A stretch of DNA of 64,000 nucleotides from Cavia porcellus (taxonomy: Eukaryota > Chordata > Mammalia > Rodentia > Caviidae), in assembly GCF_034190915.1 (NCBI RefSeq), contig NW_026947544.1:2640001-2704000 (forward strand), read 5' to 3'. Numbering within the stretch: position 1 is the first letter of the stretch; each line of letters starts with the position of its first letter. A program made the position numbers and the translations under genes. A model generated the notes under the pieces. The model did no database searches. It saw nothing but the letters and a program-made list of their open reading frames with translations, and was not told the DNA's origin. Shown piece by piece: positions 48,600 to 61,308 of the stretch.

Positions 48600-51050
48600 A
48601 AGTCAGAATGGCCTGGAGGGACTTAATAAAATCTTGGTTAGCTAAATCAGCTAGCATTTCTTCAGAAATCTTAGGAATGAAGGGAGAGGGGTCTCCCATA
48701 TAGAGCCTCAAAAGTGTAAATACCAGCAACATAGGAGGTACATTGCACATGCAAGAGGTCAAAAGGAAAGAGACTCACCCCGTTTTCAACAGTTTTTAAG
48801 GCCATTTTGGTTATTACTGTTTTTAGAGTCTGGTTCATCCTTTCTACTTGTCCTGAACTTTGAGGCTGGTAAGTACAATGGAGTTTCCAGTCAATCTGCA
48901 AGACTTGGGCCCCATGAATAAGGGGAGTCCAAATTGAGGGATGACCTCATGCAAGAGCGTTTTAACTACTATCAGGGCTGATTCAGACTTAGTAGGAAAA
49001 GCTTTGACCCATCCAGTGAAAGTATCAATCATTACTAGTAAGTACTTGTACTCTTGAAGTCCAAGTTTTCCCATCTCTGTAAAATCTGTTTCCCAGTGTT
49101 CTCCAGGCATAATCCCATGGTAGCAAGTGGTTTCTATTTGTTGCTGTTGCTTTGGGTTCACCAGTTGACATTGGGGGCATCTGAGGCTCACAGACTGGGT
49201 AAGCTTTGTTAATTGGGGAATACAGAAACGATCTTGAAAGTGGGCAGCAAGTTTTGATCCTCCCAGGTGAGTGGACCGATGATTCTGTTGGATAAGTTCA
49301 CATCCCAATGCCTCAGGGAGAATGTCAGGGGCACCTCACTCCCCACTGATTTTAAGGCCACTTTTTGGGCAGTAGCATCTGTCAGATTATTTCCTTGTAT
49401 GATGGGATCATCAGTCTCCTACTTGATGGGCTTTAAAGCTGCTGTCTTCTTAAAACTGATAGTAGTTGGATCCAGAAGTACTGCCTGATAGTGCCTGACT
49501 TGGGAGTTGGACAGACACTGGTTTGGTGGAGCCTTGATGAGGGTCTCCAGTGAATAAGAGGAGACAAGAATTTCTGTCTAACAGTTAATTTACCAGGAGG
49601 CTTCTTTACCAGGACAGCCACCAAGACAATCACCTGTAGACAAGGTGGCCATCTGGCTGCCATGCTATCAAGCCTCTTGGAAAGGTAAGCAACAGGCCTC
49701 TGCCATGGTCCCAAACTCTGGGTCAGTACTCCTTTTGCTACTCTTCACCTCTCATCGATATGGAAAACGTTTTGCAGGTCTGGCATTTTCAGCTATTTAA
49801 AAGCCTGGTCTTGAGAGTCTGACTACTCTAGAGGGTCCTGCGTGGCTCCTCTCAATGAATCATAAAGAGGCTGAATGATCTCTGCAAAATTAATAAGTTA
49901 AAGCCTAGACATACTGTAAGAATGTTACATCAGGATAGTCCTCTCTGCAGCCAAGAGATCTCTAGCTAAGGTTTCATCAAAAATAGTTGACACATTTTTA
50001 AAACCTTGTGGCAAGTATGTCCAAGTTAACTGCTCTGACACTCCTGGAGGGGTCTGTCCATTCAAAGGCAAAGGTGGGTTGACTTACTGGAGTATTAGGC
50101 AAGGTAGAGAAAGGAACCTTTAAGTCCAACACCTGAGTACCAGGTCTGCTCAGGGCTCAGCAGGCTCAGCAGAGTGTGGGGTTGTGTACAATGGCATAAA
50201 GAGTTACAACTCTTTTGTTTACTTCTCTGAAATCCTGCACTGATCAGTAGTCCTGGATCCCAGGCTTCTGAACAGACAGCAAGGGGATATTCCATGGGAA
50301 AGACACAAAGTTTTAATATACAATGTTCTTTTAATCTCAATATATGTTTGGCTATGGCTTGATAGGCCTGCAAACTGATAGGATATTGCTTAAGCCAAAT
50401 AGGGGTGGCCTGGGGTGTAAGCTCTATCACCAGAGGGACTTAGTTTACTGCCAGACTGGGAGGGCTATGTTCTGCCCAAACCCCAGGAATTTCCTATATT
50501 CAGTGGTGTAACAGCTCATTGTCATTAAAAACATTAGGACTTTTTAATGATAAATGTCTTTTGCCCTCAGGAATGAAGGGAGAGGGGTCTCCCATATAGA
50601 GCCTCAAAGGACAAAGACCTTGGTTTCAAGGAATTTAGGTGAGCCATTCCCCATTTGCACTGCTAATGTGGCTGATTCAAAACTGAGATGAACTTTTAGT
50701 TTATGCAAGAGGTCTCTACCCAACAGGGGATATGGGCATTCTGGGACCCAAAGGAATTCATGGGAAATGGTCTTTTGCCCTTGCCTGGTGAGCTGAACTT
50801 GAAACTTTGGATAAACCTTTGCTATTCTGGTGGCTCCTCATACCTTTAATTTTCTTCCATTAGGGATTCCTATAGGTCGGGTTAGAACCAAACAAGAGGC
50901 TCCAGAGTCCTCTAAGAAATCAATGGGTTGGCCCCTACAGTCAAAGTTAGTGTGGGCTGGGGGAAACATGAGAGCCCTGACTTTCCTAATCATGGAACAA
51001 CAGAGTCTTTGCATCCTTCTCTAGTTTAACTTGGAGCTTAGGACAATCCC
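48600..51050 (-). pseudogene. pol remnant (protease, reverse transcriptase, RNase H region, integrase)
   Basis: Protease active-site motif DSGAS near 50910; reverse transcriptase N-terminus at 50095-50430 (KQYPISLQAYQAI); polymerase-connection region at 49433-49714 ([15 protein letters not shown]); integrase zinc and core at 48844-49308 (HRSTHLGG, CPQCQ, ETDFTEMG) and its E-bearing helix at 48671-48901 (GQVERMNQTLK). The second catalytic Asp segment is altered near 48920. Multiple stops and frame changes are present. Confidence 0.88.
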
Positions 51051-51051
51051 T

Positions 51052-52333
51052 TCACCAATGTCCCATTTCCTTACAATAAGCACATTGATTTTTCCATAGA
51101 GGTGGATGAAGCTTCACATCTGGCTTGGTAACTTTCTCAGTCAGTACCTCTAATAGCTTAGGCAACTTCTGATCTTTCAGATCTTCATAGTTGTCGAATA
51201 CCATTTGAGCAGTCTCTAATAACTGGTTAGGGGGGCATTCCTTCAAATCCCTCAAGCTTTTGCAACTTTCACTTAGTATCTTGGGCAGTTTGGGTTACGA
51301 AGGCAATATTAGTAGCCCTTGCATTTTTGGGTACTACTGGGTCTATGGGTGTATGAATGCAATAAGCCTCTTGTAATCTTTCCAGAAACCCCAAGGGAGA
51401 CTCAGCCAATTGTCTTACCTCTGAAACCTTGGACAAATTGGTGATTGTCTGGCGGTGCCTTTAAGGGCTTCTAAAAACAACAGGTGATTCCAATCAAGAG
51501 CTTCCTTTCCTTTAGTTGTATTAGCATTCTGGTACTCTGGATTAGAGGATGTTTCCATCAGGATCATGCAATGCTATTCATCCAAGTTGTGTGAATGCAT
51601 TCTCTCTCTTCTGCTATAAACAGAACCTGTAAAATCAGCTGACAGGTGGGACAATGAGTGGAAAAAGAGAAATAATACCTTGAGGGTCTTTTGAAAAAGG
51701 GGGGTTCTGCTGTCTCCAATTATAAAGATCAGAAGTAGTGAATGGAACGTAGGTAAATTTTGGGGCAGAGGGATCTTTAGGGTTAAGAATCTCCCATAGA
51801 GGAAGGAGGGTGGGGGTTGTGGAGGAGTCGGGCAGTTTCAAACGCTGATAACTCCTGGTTTGGATAGGGCTGGGAGGGTGAGAATGGGGCTCTGGTTCTG
51901 GAGATGAAGATTTTGGGGCTAGGGTGGCAGCAGGAGTTCTTGCTCTTTGGCAGGGAGAATCAGGTGCAGCTCTGCTTTTGGTTTCACCTTTAGAGGTGCC
52001 AGGAGTAAAGGATTTCCAAGTTGATGGTCAGAAGTCTTTAGAAATCTTTTAAGCCAGGAGGGGGTGTCATAAATGAGGTCAAATCCAAACAATTTGATCC
52101 AGGTGGGCTGGGGGACTGAAAACATATTGTCAGATAGCTTGAGCTGTGGACAAACCGAAACTACCTGCCAGCGGCCAGTTAGAAACCCTGGTGGGCTATT
52201 CAAGTTCACAGAAGATACAGAGCCTCTCAGGATTTATGGGTTCTCCGTATCCCTGGGGCAGGATCCTTAAAATCTCCAAAATGATTAAGGACCAGGGTTA
52301 AAGGAAAAAAGACACTGATGGTACCTGGCCCAT
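51052..52333 (-). pseudogene. gag remnant of the gammaretrovirus-like provirus
   Basis: Gag starts at a minus-strand ATG near 52333 with MGQ, the myristoylation start of gamma-type Gag. The matrix part is at about 51919-52209 (WIKLFGFDL), a Pro-rich and capsid N-terminal region at about 51635-51841, and capsid end plus nucleocapsid at 51052-51255 with a single CCHC start CAYCKEMGHW. The pieces lie in different frames. Confidence 0.85.
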
Positions 52334-52755
52334 AGTTATTAATAACCAGTCAAAAACAAAAATACAAAACAAGGCACCACAAAAGACAAAGGAAACACTG
52401 AACATGCACACGAAGGCTTTTCTGTCCACAGTCTGGTGACCTAAAGGGAAACAATATTTATTATAACCCTTGAGTGCAGTAAGCCACATGGAGCCTGCAA
52501 CAGAAACCAAAGACAAATTCAAATGGGCAGAATCCCCAGAGTTAGTAACAAAGACAAATTCAAATGGGCAAAAAGCCCCCAAATTACAAATGGGTAAAAA
52601 GCCCCCAGAGGCCATCCCACTCTGGTGCAGAAAGAACACTGGGTTCATCTACTACAAATGTGCACACCCAAATGGGCAAAAACCTAAAATTAAAATGAAA
52701 TACTTACAGATGTTAAGCTGATCAGTGAATAATTTGGGGAGGGGCCCTTGAGATA

Positions 52756-52773
52756 GTCCCGAATGAGACCCCA
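52756..52773 (-). promoter_or_regulatory. primer binding site, tRNA-Pro-like
   Basis: The minus strand reads TGGGGTCTCATTCGGGAC two bases inside the LTR, 14 of 18 equal to the Pro site TGGGGGCTCGTCCGGGAT known from murine leukaemia-type viruses. Confidence 0.65.
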
Positions 52774-52775
52774 AA

Positions 52776-53197
52776 TGTAGTACCCCAAAATGCCCTAAGA
52801 TGTTTAAAAAATGGGACAAGACATCTTTTTTAAAAAGTGCTTTATTTTAGCTGGTAGCCAGTGACACAGCCTGCATTGGAATCTGCAGAGCTATGTAACC
52901 AGGTTGTTACAAAGGGCGGGGGTTATAAAAGGAAAAGTTGCAAAGAAGAGAAGAGGGAGGGAGCTTATACCAAAAAGGAGTTAATCTCTGCAAACTGTTT
53001 TACAACCAAGAGTCAGTCAGTCCCGGGACCAAGTGTTTTGCAATTAGTGGCCAGCAAATGTTTTACAACCCACGGCAGTTCTGGGACCAAATTGCTGTTC
53101 TGGAAGGGGTGTAATTCACAAGAAACAAGAGTTAAAACACAAGTCAGGATAATGGGGCTTACAACAGAATGGTGGCACTTTTAGTTAGGTTACAACC
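52776..53197 (-). repeat. 5' LTR of the gammaretrovirus-like provirus
   Basis: 422 bp with TGTAGTACCCCAAAATGCCC at the left edge and TTAGGTTACAACC at the right. An AATAAAGC-type signal appears on the minus strand near 52844 (AAAGTGCTTTATTTTAGC on +). It differs from the 3' LTR by many substitutions and small indels, so the insertion is not recent. Confidence 0.93.
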
Positions 53198-53202
53198 AGT
53201 AT

Positions 53203-54476
53203 AGATGATTGATGCAACTAGATCATACAATTGTTAACTCAGACTTATATTCAAAAAGAAGATTAGCCTGACTAAAGCATTGGGAGAGTCAACAGATAAC
53301 AAGACTTGGAATCTAGTGACTCTAGTTTTGTTAGATTTTCATATAGTCTCACATTTAGTAATAGAGCTGTTGATTAGTTTTAAACAAAACCATGTCTGAA
53401 AATTTGCAGAATGTTTGGTTGAACACAGATTTGTTCTATTACAAGTATACCAGGGGCATATTTCTAAAGATACAAGTTCAAGGGAAAAAATTGGTTTGGG
53501 CTTAACATAAATAATATGGGATGGAATAATGTGGATAGAGATTAGGAAGAACTTTAAGGAAAAAAAGCCCATATATCCCATTAATTATCTTCCCAGTGGA
53601 GAGGTGGGTTTTTATGAAAACAGCAAAATCCAGAAAGGACAACATAGAGATGAGAATTTACCTGAAAAATAATGTAAGAAGTTTTAATTTGTTTCGAAGA
53701 AATCAGAAGGACATATGTGTTTATGATGTAAGAATGGTAGTTAATCTAATAAGCAAATAGAAAAATAGATGAAGTATCACTTACAAAATCAGTTTAAAAA
53801 TGGGATTTGATAATAAAGGGAGAAAAAAGGAAGAGATAGAATGTTTAAAAAGTGACTATATCACATTAAATAGAAACAAACAGATCTTTTTGAGTTAACA
53901 CAAAGTTTCTTTGACATTAGAGATATAGTTTTAGTCATGTGGTAGAGCGTGTTATGATTGGGAAAATGTTTGAATTTGGAGGGTTCGTGGGATTTTTGCA
54001 GAATAATTGGAATATAAGATTAACTTAATGTTCTCAGATTACCAACTTGAAACAACACTTCTTTTGCACTTATGTAGTCCATTTTGTACACTGATGTTAT
54101 TTCAGATGATGATTTGCTTTGCAAATATATATTTTTAGCTTGATTCTTAATATGATTTAACTGTACCTACTTTTTATTGTGTATTTGTGAGAAGTACTAT
54201 GCAAAGAATCTTCCATATATTTTCCTGTTTAGCTTTGCAGTGAATCTTCATCTTATGGCTATAGAATCAAAGGAATGAAAAATTAGAATGAAGATTCAAA
54301 CTTGGGCTGGCTCCAGTGTCAGTGGTACTTCACCTTGTACAATAGTAAACTGGAGATGCTAAATGCTTAGAAGTCAATTTGTGTTCAAGGAGGTTTTTAC
54401 ATTATGGTAACTGTCAATTTAATATCTTATTAGGACATTATATTATACATTTGTTGTGGTTAAATGTTTATTTCAT
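53203..54476. other. unassigned AT-rich DNA
   Basis: I see no gene or clear repeat. Confidence 0.45.
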
Positions 54477-54690
54477 AGCTGGACATAATGATACAAGTCT
54501 GTAGTCTCCCAGCACTGTGGAAGCTGAGGAAGAAGAAATGCAAGTAATAGCCCAACATGAGCCATTTAGTGACTTAGCAAAACCTTGTCTTAAAATAAGA
54601 GATCAATGTGTAGCTCAATGTGAGAAATTAATGCAGCTCCATGTGAAGGCTGTAGGTTTAATTCAAGTACTAAAAACATTATTTTCACAT
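54477..54690 (+). repeat. B1-ID dimer SINE
   Basis: AGCTGGACATAATGATACAA, TCCCAGCACTGTGGAAGCTG and CAAAACCTTGTCTTAAAATA (B1), then ATCAATGTGTAGCTCAATGT and GTAGGTTTAATTCAAGTAC (ID). The open frame over it is not a gene. Confidence 0.75.
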
Positions 54691-55320
54691 AATTGGTCAC
54701 AAATACCAGGAAGTAAATAATGAGATGTTATATACACACTACTTCTTTTCTCACAATGGCAGGATTTTGCAAAAGTACCATGAAAAGTTATTTCAATATC
54801 AGTGACAATACAATCTATACAGAATTTTTCCAGAAACTTCCAACTCTGTTCCATTCTCGAATCCTATCTCAGGTCCCTGATTGCATATTGATTTGTTCTT
54901 TGTTCCTATAATTTTATTTCAAGGATATCAAGTTTTTTCTGTATATGTTTACATTACATGATGTTTATATTCTTTGTGTACAGTTGATGCTTATATGTAA
55001 CATCCCAGTTTATTTTGTTACTTATTTTTTCCTACCTTCTTTTTTTCCTACCTTCCCCTTGCTCCTTTTCTTGATCCTCTTTTCCGCTGAACATGATCTG
55101 TCTCTCTCCCTCCTATTAGCTATATTTTTTATTTTGCTGTTTAATTTTACTATGGGCTTCTTATATAAGAGAAACTTTGTGACATTTAAGCAAGAGTTAT
55201 ATATAGTCTATTACATCTTATTGTCACAAAATACGGTTCTCTCAAGATGTTACTTGAGTTATGTCATATATCAATACTTCTATTTGTAGATATAGATATA
55301 TTACTATTTATTTAGACATT
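54691..55320. other. unassigned DNA
   Basis: A TTTTTCCTACCTTC duplication is near 55027-55058. The 114-codon frame at 54945-55289 is Leu/Phe-rich AT-biased sequence without a motif. Confidence 0.4.
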
Positions 55321-55605
55321 GTTATAGTCTTAATTGTTGATCCTTATTCCCAAGTGATGGTTGGTAAGAGATAGTTTCATCAAGAAGTTGGTGGTTTAAA
55401 AAATGAGCCCTTAAATCCTTACTTTGTCTCTTCTACCATCTGTGGACCCAGAAAAAACACATGCTGTTTGAGTCAGAAGGGGTCTTTACCAGAAAATAAA
55501 CCTGCTTGTGCCTTGAAGTAGACTTCCAACCTCCAGAACTATAAAAAATATTTCTTCTGTTCATAGTCTTTTGCTACAGAAGCCCAAATGGACTAAGACT
55601 TATTG
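55321..55605 (+). repeat. MaLR-like LTR
   Basis: GAAGTAGACTTCCAACCTCC, AGAACTATAAAAAATATTTC and CAAATGGACTAAGAC follow the 3' end of MST/MLT-type LTRs in sense orientation. Confidence 0.6.
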
Positions 55606-57195
55606 AAGGATATTTGTCTTTATAGTTTGAAGTGATTATGAATAAAGCTGTACAGATTTTGTGTAGTTATGTTTAATTAGTCTGAGATAAATAACCAAAT
55701 GGACAATTACTGATTAATGTAATTGTTGCATAATTTAAGTTTAAAAGAAACTGCTAGATTTTAATTTTAAAAACAATACAGAAATTTTAAAAAAAGTTTA
55801 GTTTTGAGCTTTATATAAAGATTCATTTATTCCTTCTACTTTTTGCCCTGTAGATGCCCAGTAACTACAACAGTATTTGATTACACTTTCACTTTAAAAT
55901 GAAAAAGAAAAAGGTGGGGGAGATACTTGTATTAGTTATTTCTTTTAGAGATTTTCTATTCTACTCTATATCTGTACGCTATACACTATGTATATTTATA
56001 TCAGGATAGATATGTCTGTATGTCAATACACTATTTTGATTGCTATCATTACATAATAGGCTCTACTAATATATTAATACTTTTTTTTAGTTTTTCCTAA
56101 AAGAATTTTAAAAAGTACTTTATAGTATTTCTATATAAATTTTAGAATAAAATTTTATTCACACGAAAATTTTATTGGGAATTTAATGATTTGTGTAACA
56201 TATTGATATGTATCTGACAAGGTTCCAGCATCATAATACATACAACACATAGAAAAATATACTTGCAGTGTTTGCTATATTGTCAAGAAAATTTACATAT
56301 TTATTAAACTAACATCTGTTGTATAGAATGTCTTTTCATTTATCTATTTGTATTGATTTCTCTCAGCATTTTGTGTCTTGTGCAGATACTATAAACAAAG
56401 CTTTTCATTTTCTTTTGAGTTTACAGAATAATGATTTGATTTGTCTCTTAGGACCTTAAAAATTCATGTATTCTGAAGGAGTTTCAGAAATTCTTGTGAA
56501 CTTTTTATGTATACAGTGATGTCACTTTTTAAGTCCAGTGTGATATCTTCTTTTCCTATAATACTTCATTTATTTTTCTTGCCCTATTTAGCAAGGAAGG
56601 ATTGCCAATAGTGTACTGCATATAAATGAAGAGAGTGAACTATGTTGGCTTGTATACTACTTGAAAAGATTTTAACTTCTGAGAAGCTTATATAAAATTG
56701 GAGTGAATTATTTAAATATTTGATATAATTATCCAATATTGCTGTTGTATTCTTTTATTTCAGCATGCTTTAAGTCTACTGTTGTTCTCCAATTAAAACA
56801 CATTATTTTTTGCCTTATTATAATGCCTAAAACACATTATTATTTAACTGAGTCATGTTTTGTCATCTGTTCTGGCAGTTTTTTAGTTCTATTTCAATAC
56901 TGTTAATTGAATTGGTGTTTTTTTATAAGTTACATCCCAAACCTTTTTCCTTTGTCATTTCCTTTGAGGTAAAACAGTGCAAAATTATCCATACCAAGCC
57001 CAAACTTATACTCTTCCTGCCTCAGCTTTCCACAGAAAGCTGTGATTACAAATGTATAACACCACATTTGGTTTGTTACAAGTTTTGAGTGACAAGGGCA
57101 TTGAAGGTAAAGTTGAGTTTTTAAGGACTTACAGCAGAAATTCTATTATTTTTATGTTTTGTTTTTTTGTCATTTGTAATGTTTTCTTAATTTTT
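55606..57195. other. unassigned AT-rich DNA
   Basis: No gene was found. A short reversed B1-like remnant (CTGCCTCAGCTTTCCAC, GTGATTACAAATGTATAAC) lies at about 57015-57070. Confidence 0.4.
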
Positions 57196-57252
57196 TTTCT
57201 CTTTTTATCAGTACCAGGGATCAAACTCATTACATGCTGTACATATAGCTTT
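57196..57252 (-). repeat. ID-type SINE remnant
   Basis: TTTTTATCAGTACCAGGGAT and CAAACTCATTACATG match the reversed 3' end of ID; the rest is lost. Confidence 0.55.
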
Positions 57253-57789
57253 GTTTGATTTTCTCAGTGGTTATATCCAACATGTTTTGAAATATTTTTT
57301 TGTCTATGTGTAACCACTTGGACTGAACAATGGAAGCCTTTCCTTTCTGATTTCTACTTTTTAAATATATGCTATTTATTTTTTTAATATAATGAGCATA
57401 ATATGACATTTGATAATTTTTAAAATTATGTTCAGTAGTCAGTTTGGTTTAGAACTCAAGATGAGTTAACTACCCTGTCTGTCATATTTGCCCAGATTTT
57501 TACATATTTTGGTGGTTTCTTTTCTTGAAGTTCCAAACTATTATTTTTTGCTTAGAGAACATGATTTAGTTGTTTTTTTAAACAAGGTCTTACTAACTTG
57601 ATTTTCTTATATCTGAAAGTTTGTTGTTTCTTTTTCATTTGCAAAGGATAATTTTACTATCTGCACAACTCTACAGTATTTTCTTATATCTGTTTTCTCT
57701 CAGAACCTAAAATAGTTTGTGTTGTTTATTGTAAGATAACATTTCTTTCTGGCTCTTCTTCTACCATTAATTGTCCTATTTTTCAGAAA
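57253..57789. other. unassigned AT-rich DNA
   Basis: I see no gene or clear repeat here. Confidence 0.4.
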
Positions 57790-58107
57790 TAGAACTGGAT
57801 CAAACCCGCAAACAAATGGACTTAGTGTACATTTAGAGTGTCCGACCCAACAGCATCAGAATACACATTCTTGTCAACTCACATGGGACATTCTCCAAAA
57901 TAGGCTATGTACTTGCCCATAGAATATGCTTAGGGAAACACCAAGGAATTGAAATTACCCAAACATATCATCTGACAATAGTCCAACAAAATTGGAAATT
58001 AATTACAAAAGAAATAAAAAAACTCCATAAACACATGGAAGTAACACCCTCCACAACAACCAGTGGATCACAGATGAAATTAAAGAAGAAATTAATATCT
58101 ACAATTA

Positions 58108-58195
58108 CCCCTGTAACCTAACCTGGTTATACGGCTCTGCAGACTCCAATGCAGGCTGTGTCACTGGGTACCACCTAAAGTAAAGCACTTCTTTT
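58108..58195 (+). repeat. gammaretrovirus-like LTR fragment inside L1
   Basis: TGTAACCTAACCTGGTTATA, CTGCAGACTCCAATGCAGGC and GTAAAGCACTTCTTTTTAAA are the reverse complement of the middle of the LTR at 52776-53197. Only about 90 bp are present. Confidence 0.75.
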
Positions 58196-58901
58196 TAAAG
58201 AAAAATAAAAAAGAAAATGCAAGTACAACTTACCCAAACCTGTGGAATGCATGAAAGTAGTCCTAAGAGGAAAAAATTTATAAAACAACCTAATGCTACA
58301 CCTGAAACTTCTAGAAAAAGAAGTGCAAGTCAAGCCCCCAAAAGGGAGGAAATTACAAAGATCAGAGCAAAAATTCATGCATTTGAGACCAAGAAAACAA
58401 AGAATTAATGAAAAGTTGGTTCTTTGAAAGAATAAATCAATTTCATATACCTTCAGCCAACCTTATCAAAAAGAGGGGAAAACCCTCAAATTCATACAAT
58501 ATAAAATGAAAAAAGTGAAATCACTACAGATTTTGGGGAAATTCAGAAGATCATCAACACCTACTTTGCAAATCTATGCTCTCATTGGATGGTAAACACA
58601 GAAGAAATGTACAGAATCCTGTAATACATGAACTATGAAAACTAAAAAAGATACAAAAATTATGAACACAATATCAGTTAATGAACTAAAAAATAATTAA
58701 AAACTTAACAACAAAGAAAAGCTCAAGTCCTGATGGATTCACAGAAGGGTTAGGCAAGACATGAAGTGAAGATTTAACATCAGTACTCTTTTACCTCTTT
58801 AATGAAATTGCAAGAGACAATCCTCCCTAACTCATTTCTGAAGGCAAGAATTACCCTTATCCCAAAACGAGAGAAAGACTTGACCAAAAAAGAACTATAA
58901 A

Positions 58902-59004
58902 GGGCTGGGGATTTAGCTCAGCGGCATAAGCGCCTGCCTTGCAAGCATGTGATCATGAGTTTGATCCCTGGTACCGGTAAAAATACAAAACAAAACAAAA
59001 CAAA
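58902..59004 (+). repeat. ID-type SINE, near consensus
   Basis: GGGCTGGGGATTTAGCTCAG, CGCCTGCCTTGCAAGCATGT, GATCCCTGGTACCGGTAAAA and an AAAACAAAACAAAAC tail. One of the least diverged copies, so useful as a type sequence. Confidence 0.95.
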
Positions 59005-59334
59005 ACTATCAACTAGTCTCCCTAAAAACATACTTAGGAAAAATCCTCAATAAAACATTAACATGTAGAAAGCAAATCACAAAGAAGTTATATGTTAAGA
59101 ATAAGGGTGATTCATCCCAGGAATGCAGGAAAGGTCAACATATGCAAATCAATAGGTGTAATAAACTATATCAACAAAATAAAGCAAAAATCACATGATC
59201 ATCTCAACAAATGCAAAAAAAAAAATGTTGGATTAAAATTCAACACTCATTCATGGTAAAAACCATAGAGTAAATCAGATGGCCTTTACTTCAATCTGAT
59301 AAAAGCTATCTCTGATAAACCAACAGCCAGCCAA

Positions 59335-59805
59335 AAAAATTTTAAAATTTTTTGAAAAACAAAACAAGTGTAGAAATGAAGCAGAATCTCAAAAGCATAA
59401 TAAATCATTACTAGTTAATATATTACATATTGTTATCTTAGTAGTTCAAGTTATAAAATCAAAGCATAAAAAATTAACAAACAATGAGAGCACAAACTAT
59501 TGTTTCATGAACAAAAACTTCGTAGAATGGTTATCTATCCGGCACATTTAAATATACAGTTGCATATGTACACATACAAGTTGTTCTTTCTTTTTCAACA
59601 CTTTCTTTTTATTATTACAATATCATATTTTAGATCTTATTACTCTTTCCGTTTTTTATTTCTTACACTAGAGAGACTATAGTTACAAATGTGAGTGATT
59701 TATTTCAGTTATGAGGATAATCTCAAGTTGCCTCCATTTACTTATAAAGACTTCAAGATCATCCTTTTTCATTGCTGAGTAATATTCTATCATAAAGTAC
59801 CACAT
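59335..59805 (-). mobile_element. L1 3' end, split by the HAL1 element
   Basis: It matches the L1 3' UTR at 26526-27040 (AAAGCATAAAAAATTAACAA, ATCATCCTTTTTCATTGCTG). The 3' end at 59335 abuts the plus-strand L1. Resumes at 63685 after the HAL1 insertion. Confidence 0.82.
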
Positions 59806-61308
59806 TTTTTAAAATTTTTTATTTAAAGAAAAGGAAACAAAAGAATACATGGAGATTTTTAAAAAGGGTAGAAATGATACAAACTTACAGAAAAACAAAC
59901 GGTAAGAAATTACTGGTTGATAAGTTACACATTGTCATCTTAGAAGTAGCTGTTCATGTTATGGAATTAAAGCATTTAGAATGACATTCATAAAGTGACA
60001 CTACAAACCCTTCTGCTCTATGATCGAACAAGAGCTCAGTAACATGGTTATCAGTCCTACACATTTGTTTTACTTCTCAAAGAGGGTAAGATTAAACATA
60101 TCAAAACAGAACATAGCAGTTAAAAAAACAATTTAAAGAAATACAGATTTCGTAGGAAGCCCACTGGAGATCTTGATTGTCTATCTAACTGTCTCTAGTT
60201 TTTTACAAATAGTTGTCCCCATCTTCATCCACCTTATATACTTAGTGTATATTATAGAACTAATCAAATCATTGAAGACTTTTTAGGTCCTCAAGTACCA
60301 AATTAGGGAAGACAATAGTAACTACCAACTCATCTCGCCTTCTCTTTGTGATAGCTGTCCCCATCTCTACATATGCTGAAATTGAACTCAAGAAACCAGT
60401 CCAATGTCATTCTAATCAGCAAACAGTATTGCTAGAATTTCTATCATAATGCTACTAAATTAGCCTCGGGTTTCTTAGTGTCTCTTCCTCTGAGTATCTG
60501 TTCATTACATCTTACATTATATAATCTGTTCCCATAAATAATTAAAAAGAAAAAAAGAACCCATGTGTGAATTTCCACATATATATATATCCTCTCTGTG
60601 TTATAGGGAATACCAAGTCATAGCAAGCCAGCAAAACAATTTCCTAGAAAAACATGCAATGGATAAAACATTTAAGACCACAATATAGATGATCTTCCAT
60701 AGTTACTATGTTTCCTCTTGTTATTTTCAATAGATTTGACCACCACACTGGCTTATTATAGTTAAATATAGTATCACCTATTTTTATAAAAACTTAACTT
60801 TGGCAGCATTGTAGGGTTTGGAAGCTGTTACTAATTAATACCAGTATGGATATTCTTTACAACTTGTCATCCTCAGAGTAGTTGCCTCTACTTTTAGGGT
60901 TGATACTGACAAGCATACCATTTTCAAATAAAATCAGCCATGGCCAACCCATAGTCTTACGATTCAGATTCAATTAAGATCAGTAATAGTAAGACAATGT
61001 AAGTATTATAGGATTTCAGTTTAAGTTAATAGGAAAGTAAGGATAGTTACCATGGTATAGCCTGCTATTTTTGAGTCAAGATGTCTGTGTCCTCAAATCT
61101 GACGTGAGCGGACAGACCAGAACAAATTAAATTCAATCTAAATATGGCACTAGGGCTACTGTGTCTTTTAAATCATTATACACCATTAGCCATGACCTCT
61201 GCTTTTTTTTTTTTTAAAATATAGTTTCAGAGCTGTCTATACTAAAGACTAGCTTACCGTCTCTGCCTCATGTCTGCTACTACACTTTTCTGCTATAATT
61301 TGTCCACC
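59806..61308 (-). other. HAL1 3' UTR
   Basis: About 1.5 kb directly after the ORF1 stop with no minus-strand frame of 60 codons or more. It recurs in 19553-21135 and partly at 1186-1767 and 28957-29165. Its final ~130 bp resemble the end of the local L1 3' UTR (compare 59855-59950 with 26565-26650). Confidence 0.8.

Larger units (their letters stand above)
45942..53197 (-). mobile_element. gammaretrovirus-like (class I) provirus, near full length, inactive
   Basis: Reading leftward: 5' LTR (52776-53197), Pro-like primer binding site, gag, protease-reverse transcriptase-integrase, env, polypurine tract and 3' LTR (45942-46376). AGTAT flanks both sides (45937-45941 and 53198-53202), a 5-bp target-site duplication. 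All coding regions carry stops and frameshifts. Single-CCHC Gag, the DSGAS protease, the gamma-type integrase and a CX6CC Env transmembrane subunit support class I. Lies about 2 kb downstream of the UTY 3' end, antisense to it. Confidence 0.93.
57790..59334 (+). mobile_element. L1 ORF2 fragment, sense strand
   Basis: Sense L1 ORF2, endonuclease end into reverse transcriptase: CATCAGAATACACATTCTTG, GTAACACCCTCCACAACAAC, AGTTGGTTCTTTGAAAGAAT, GTCCTGATGGATTCACAGAA, CAACATATGCAAATCAATAG. It is interrupted by an LTR fragment (58108-58195) and an ID SINE (58902-59004). Many stops. The only large plus-strand LINE in the window. Confidence 0.85.

Noticed and set aside
54517..54720. 67-codon + strand open frame
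   Set aside because: It coincides with a B1-ID dimer SINE.
58902..59004. tRNA-like A and B boxes at this and about 15 other sites
   Set aside because: They are ID SINEs with A-rich tails and target duplications, not tRNA genes. No cloverleaf with a proper acceptor stem was found.
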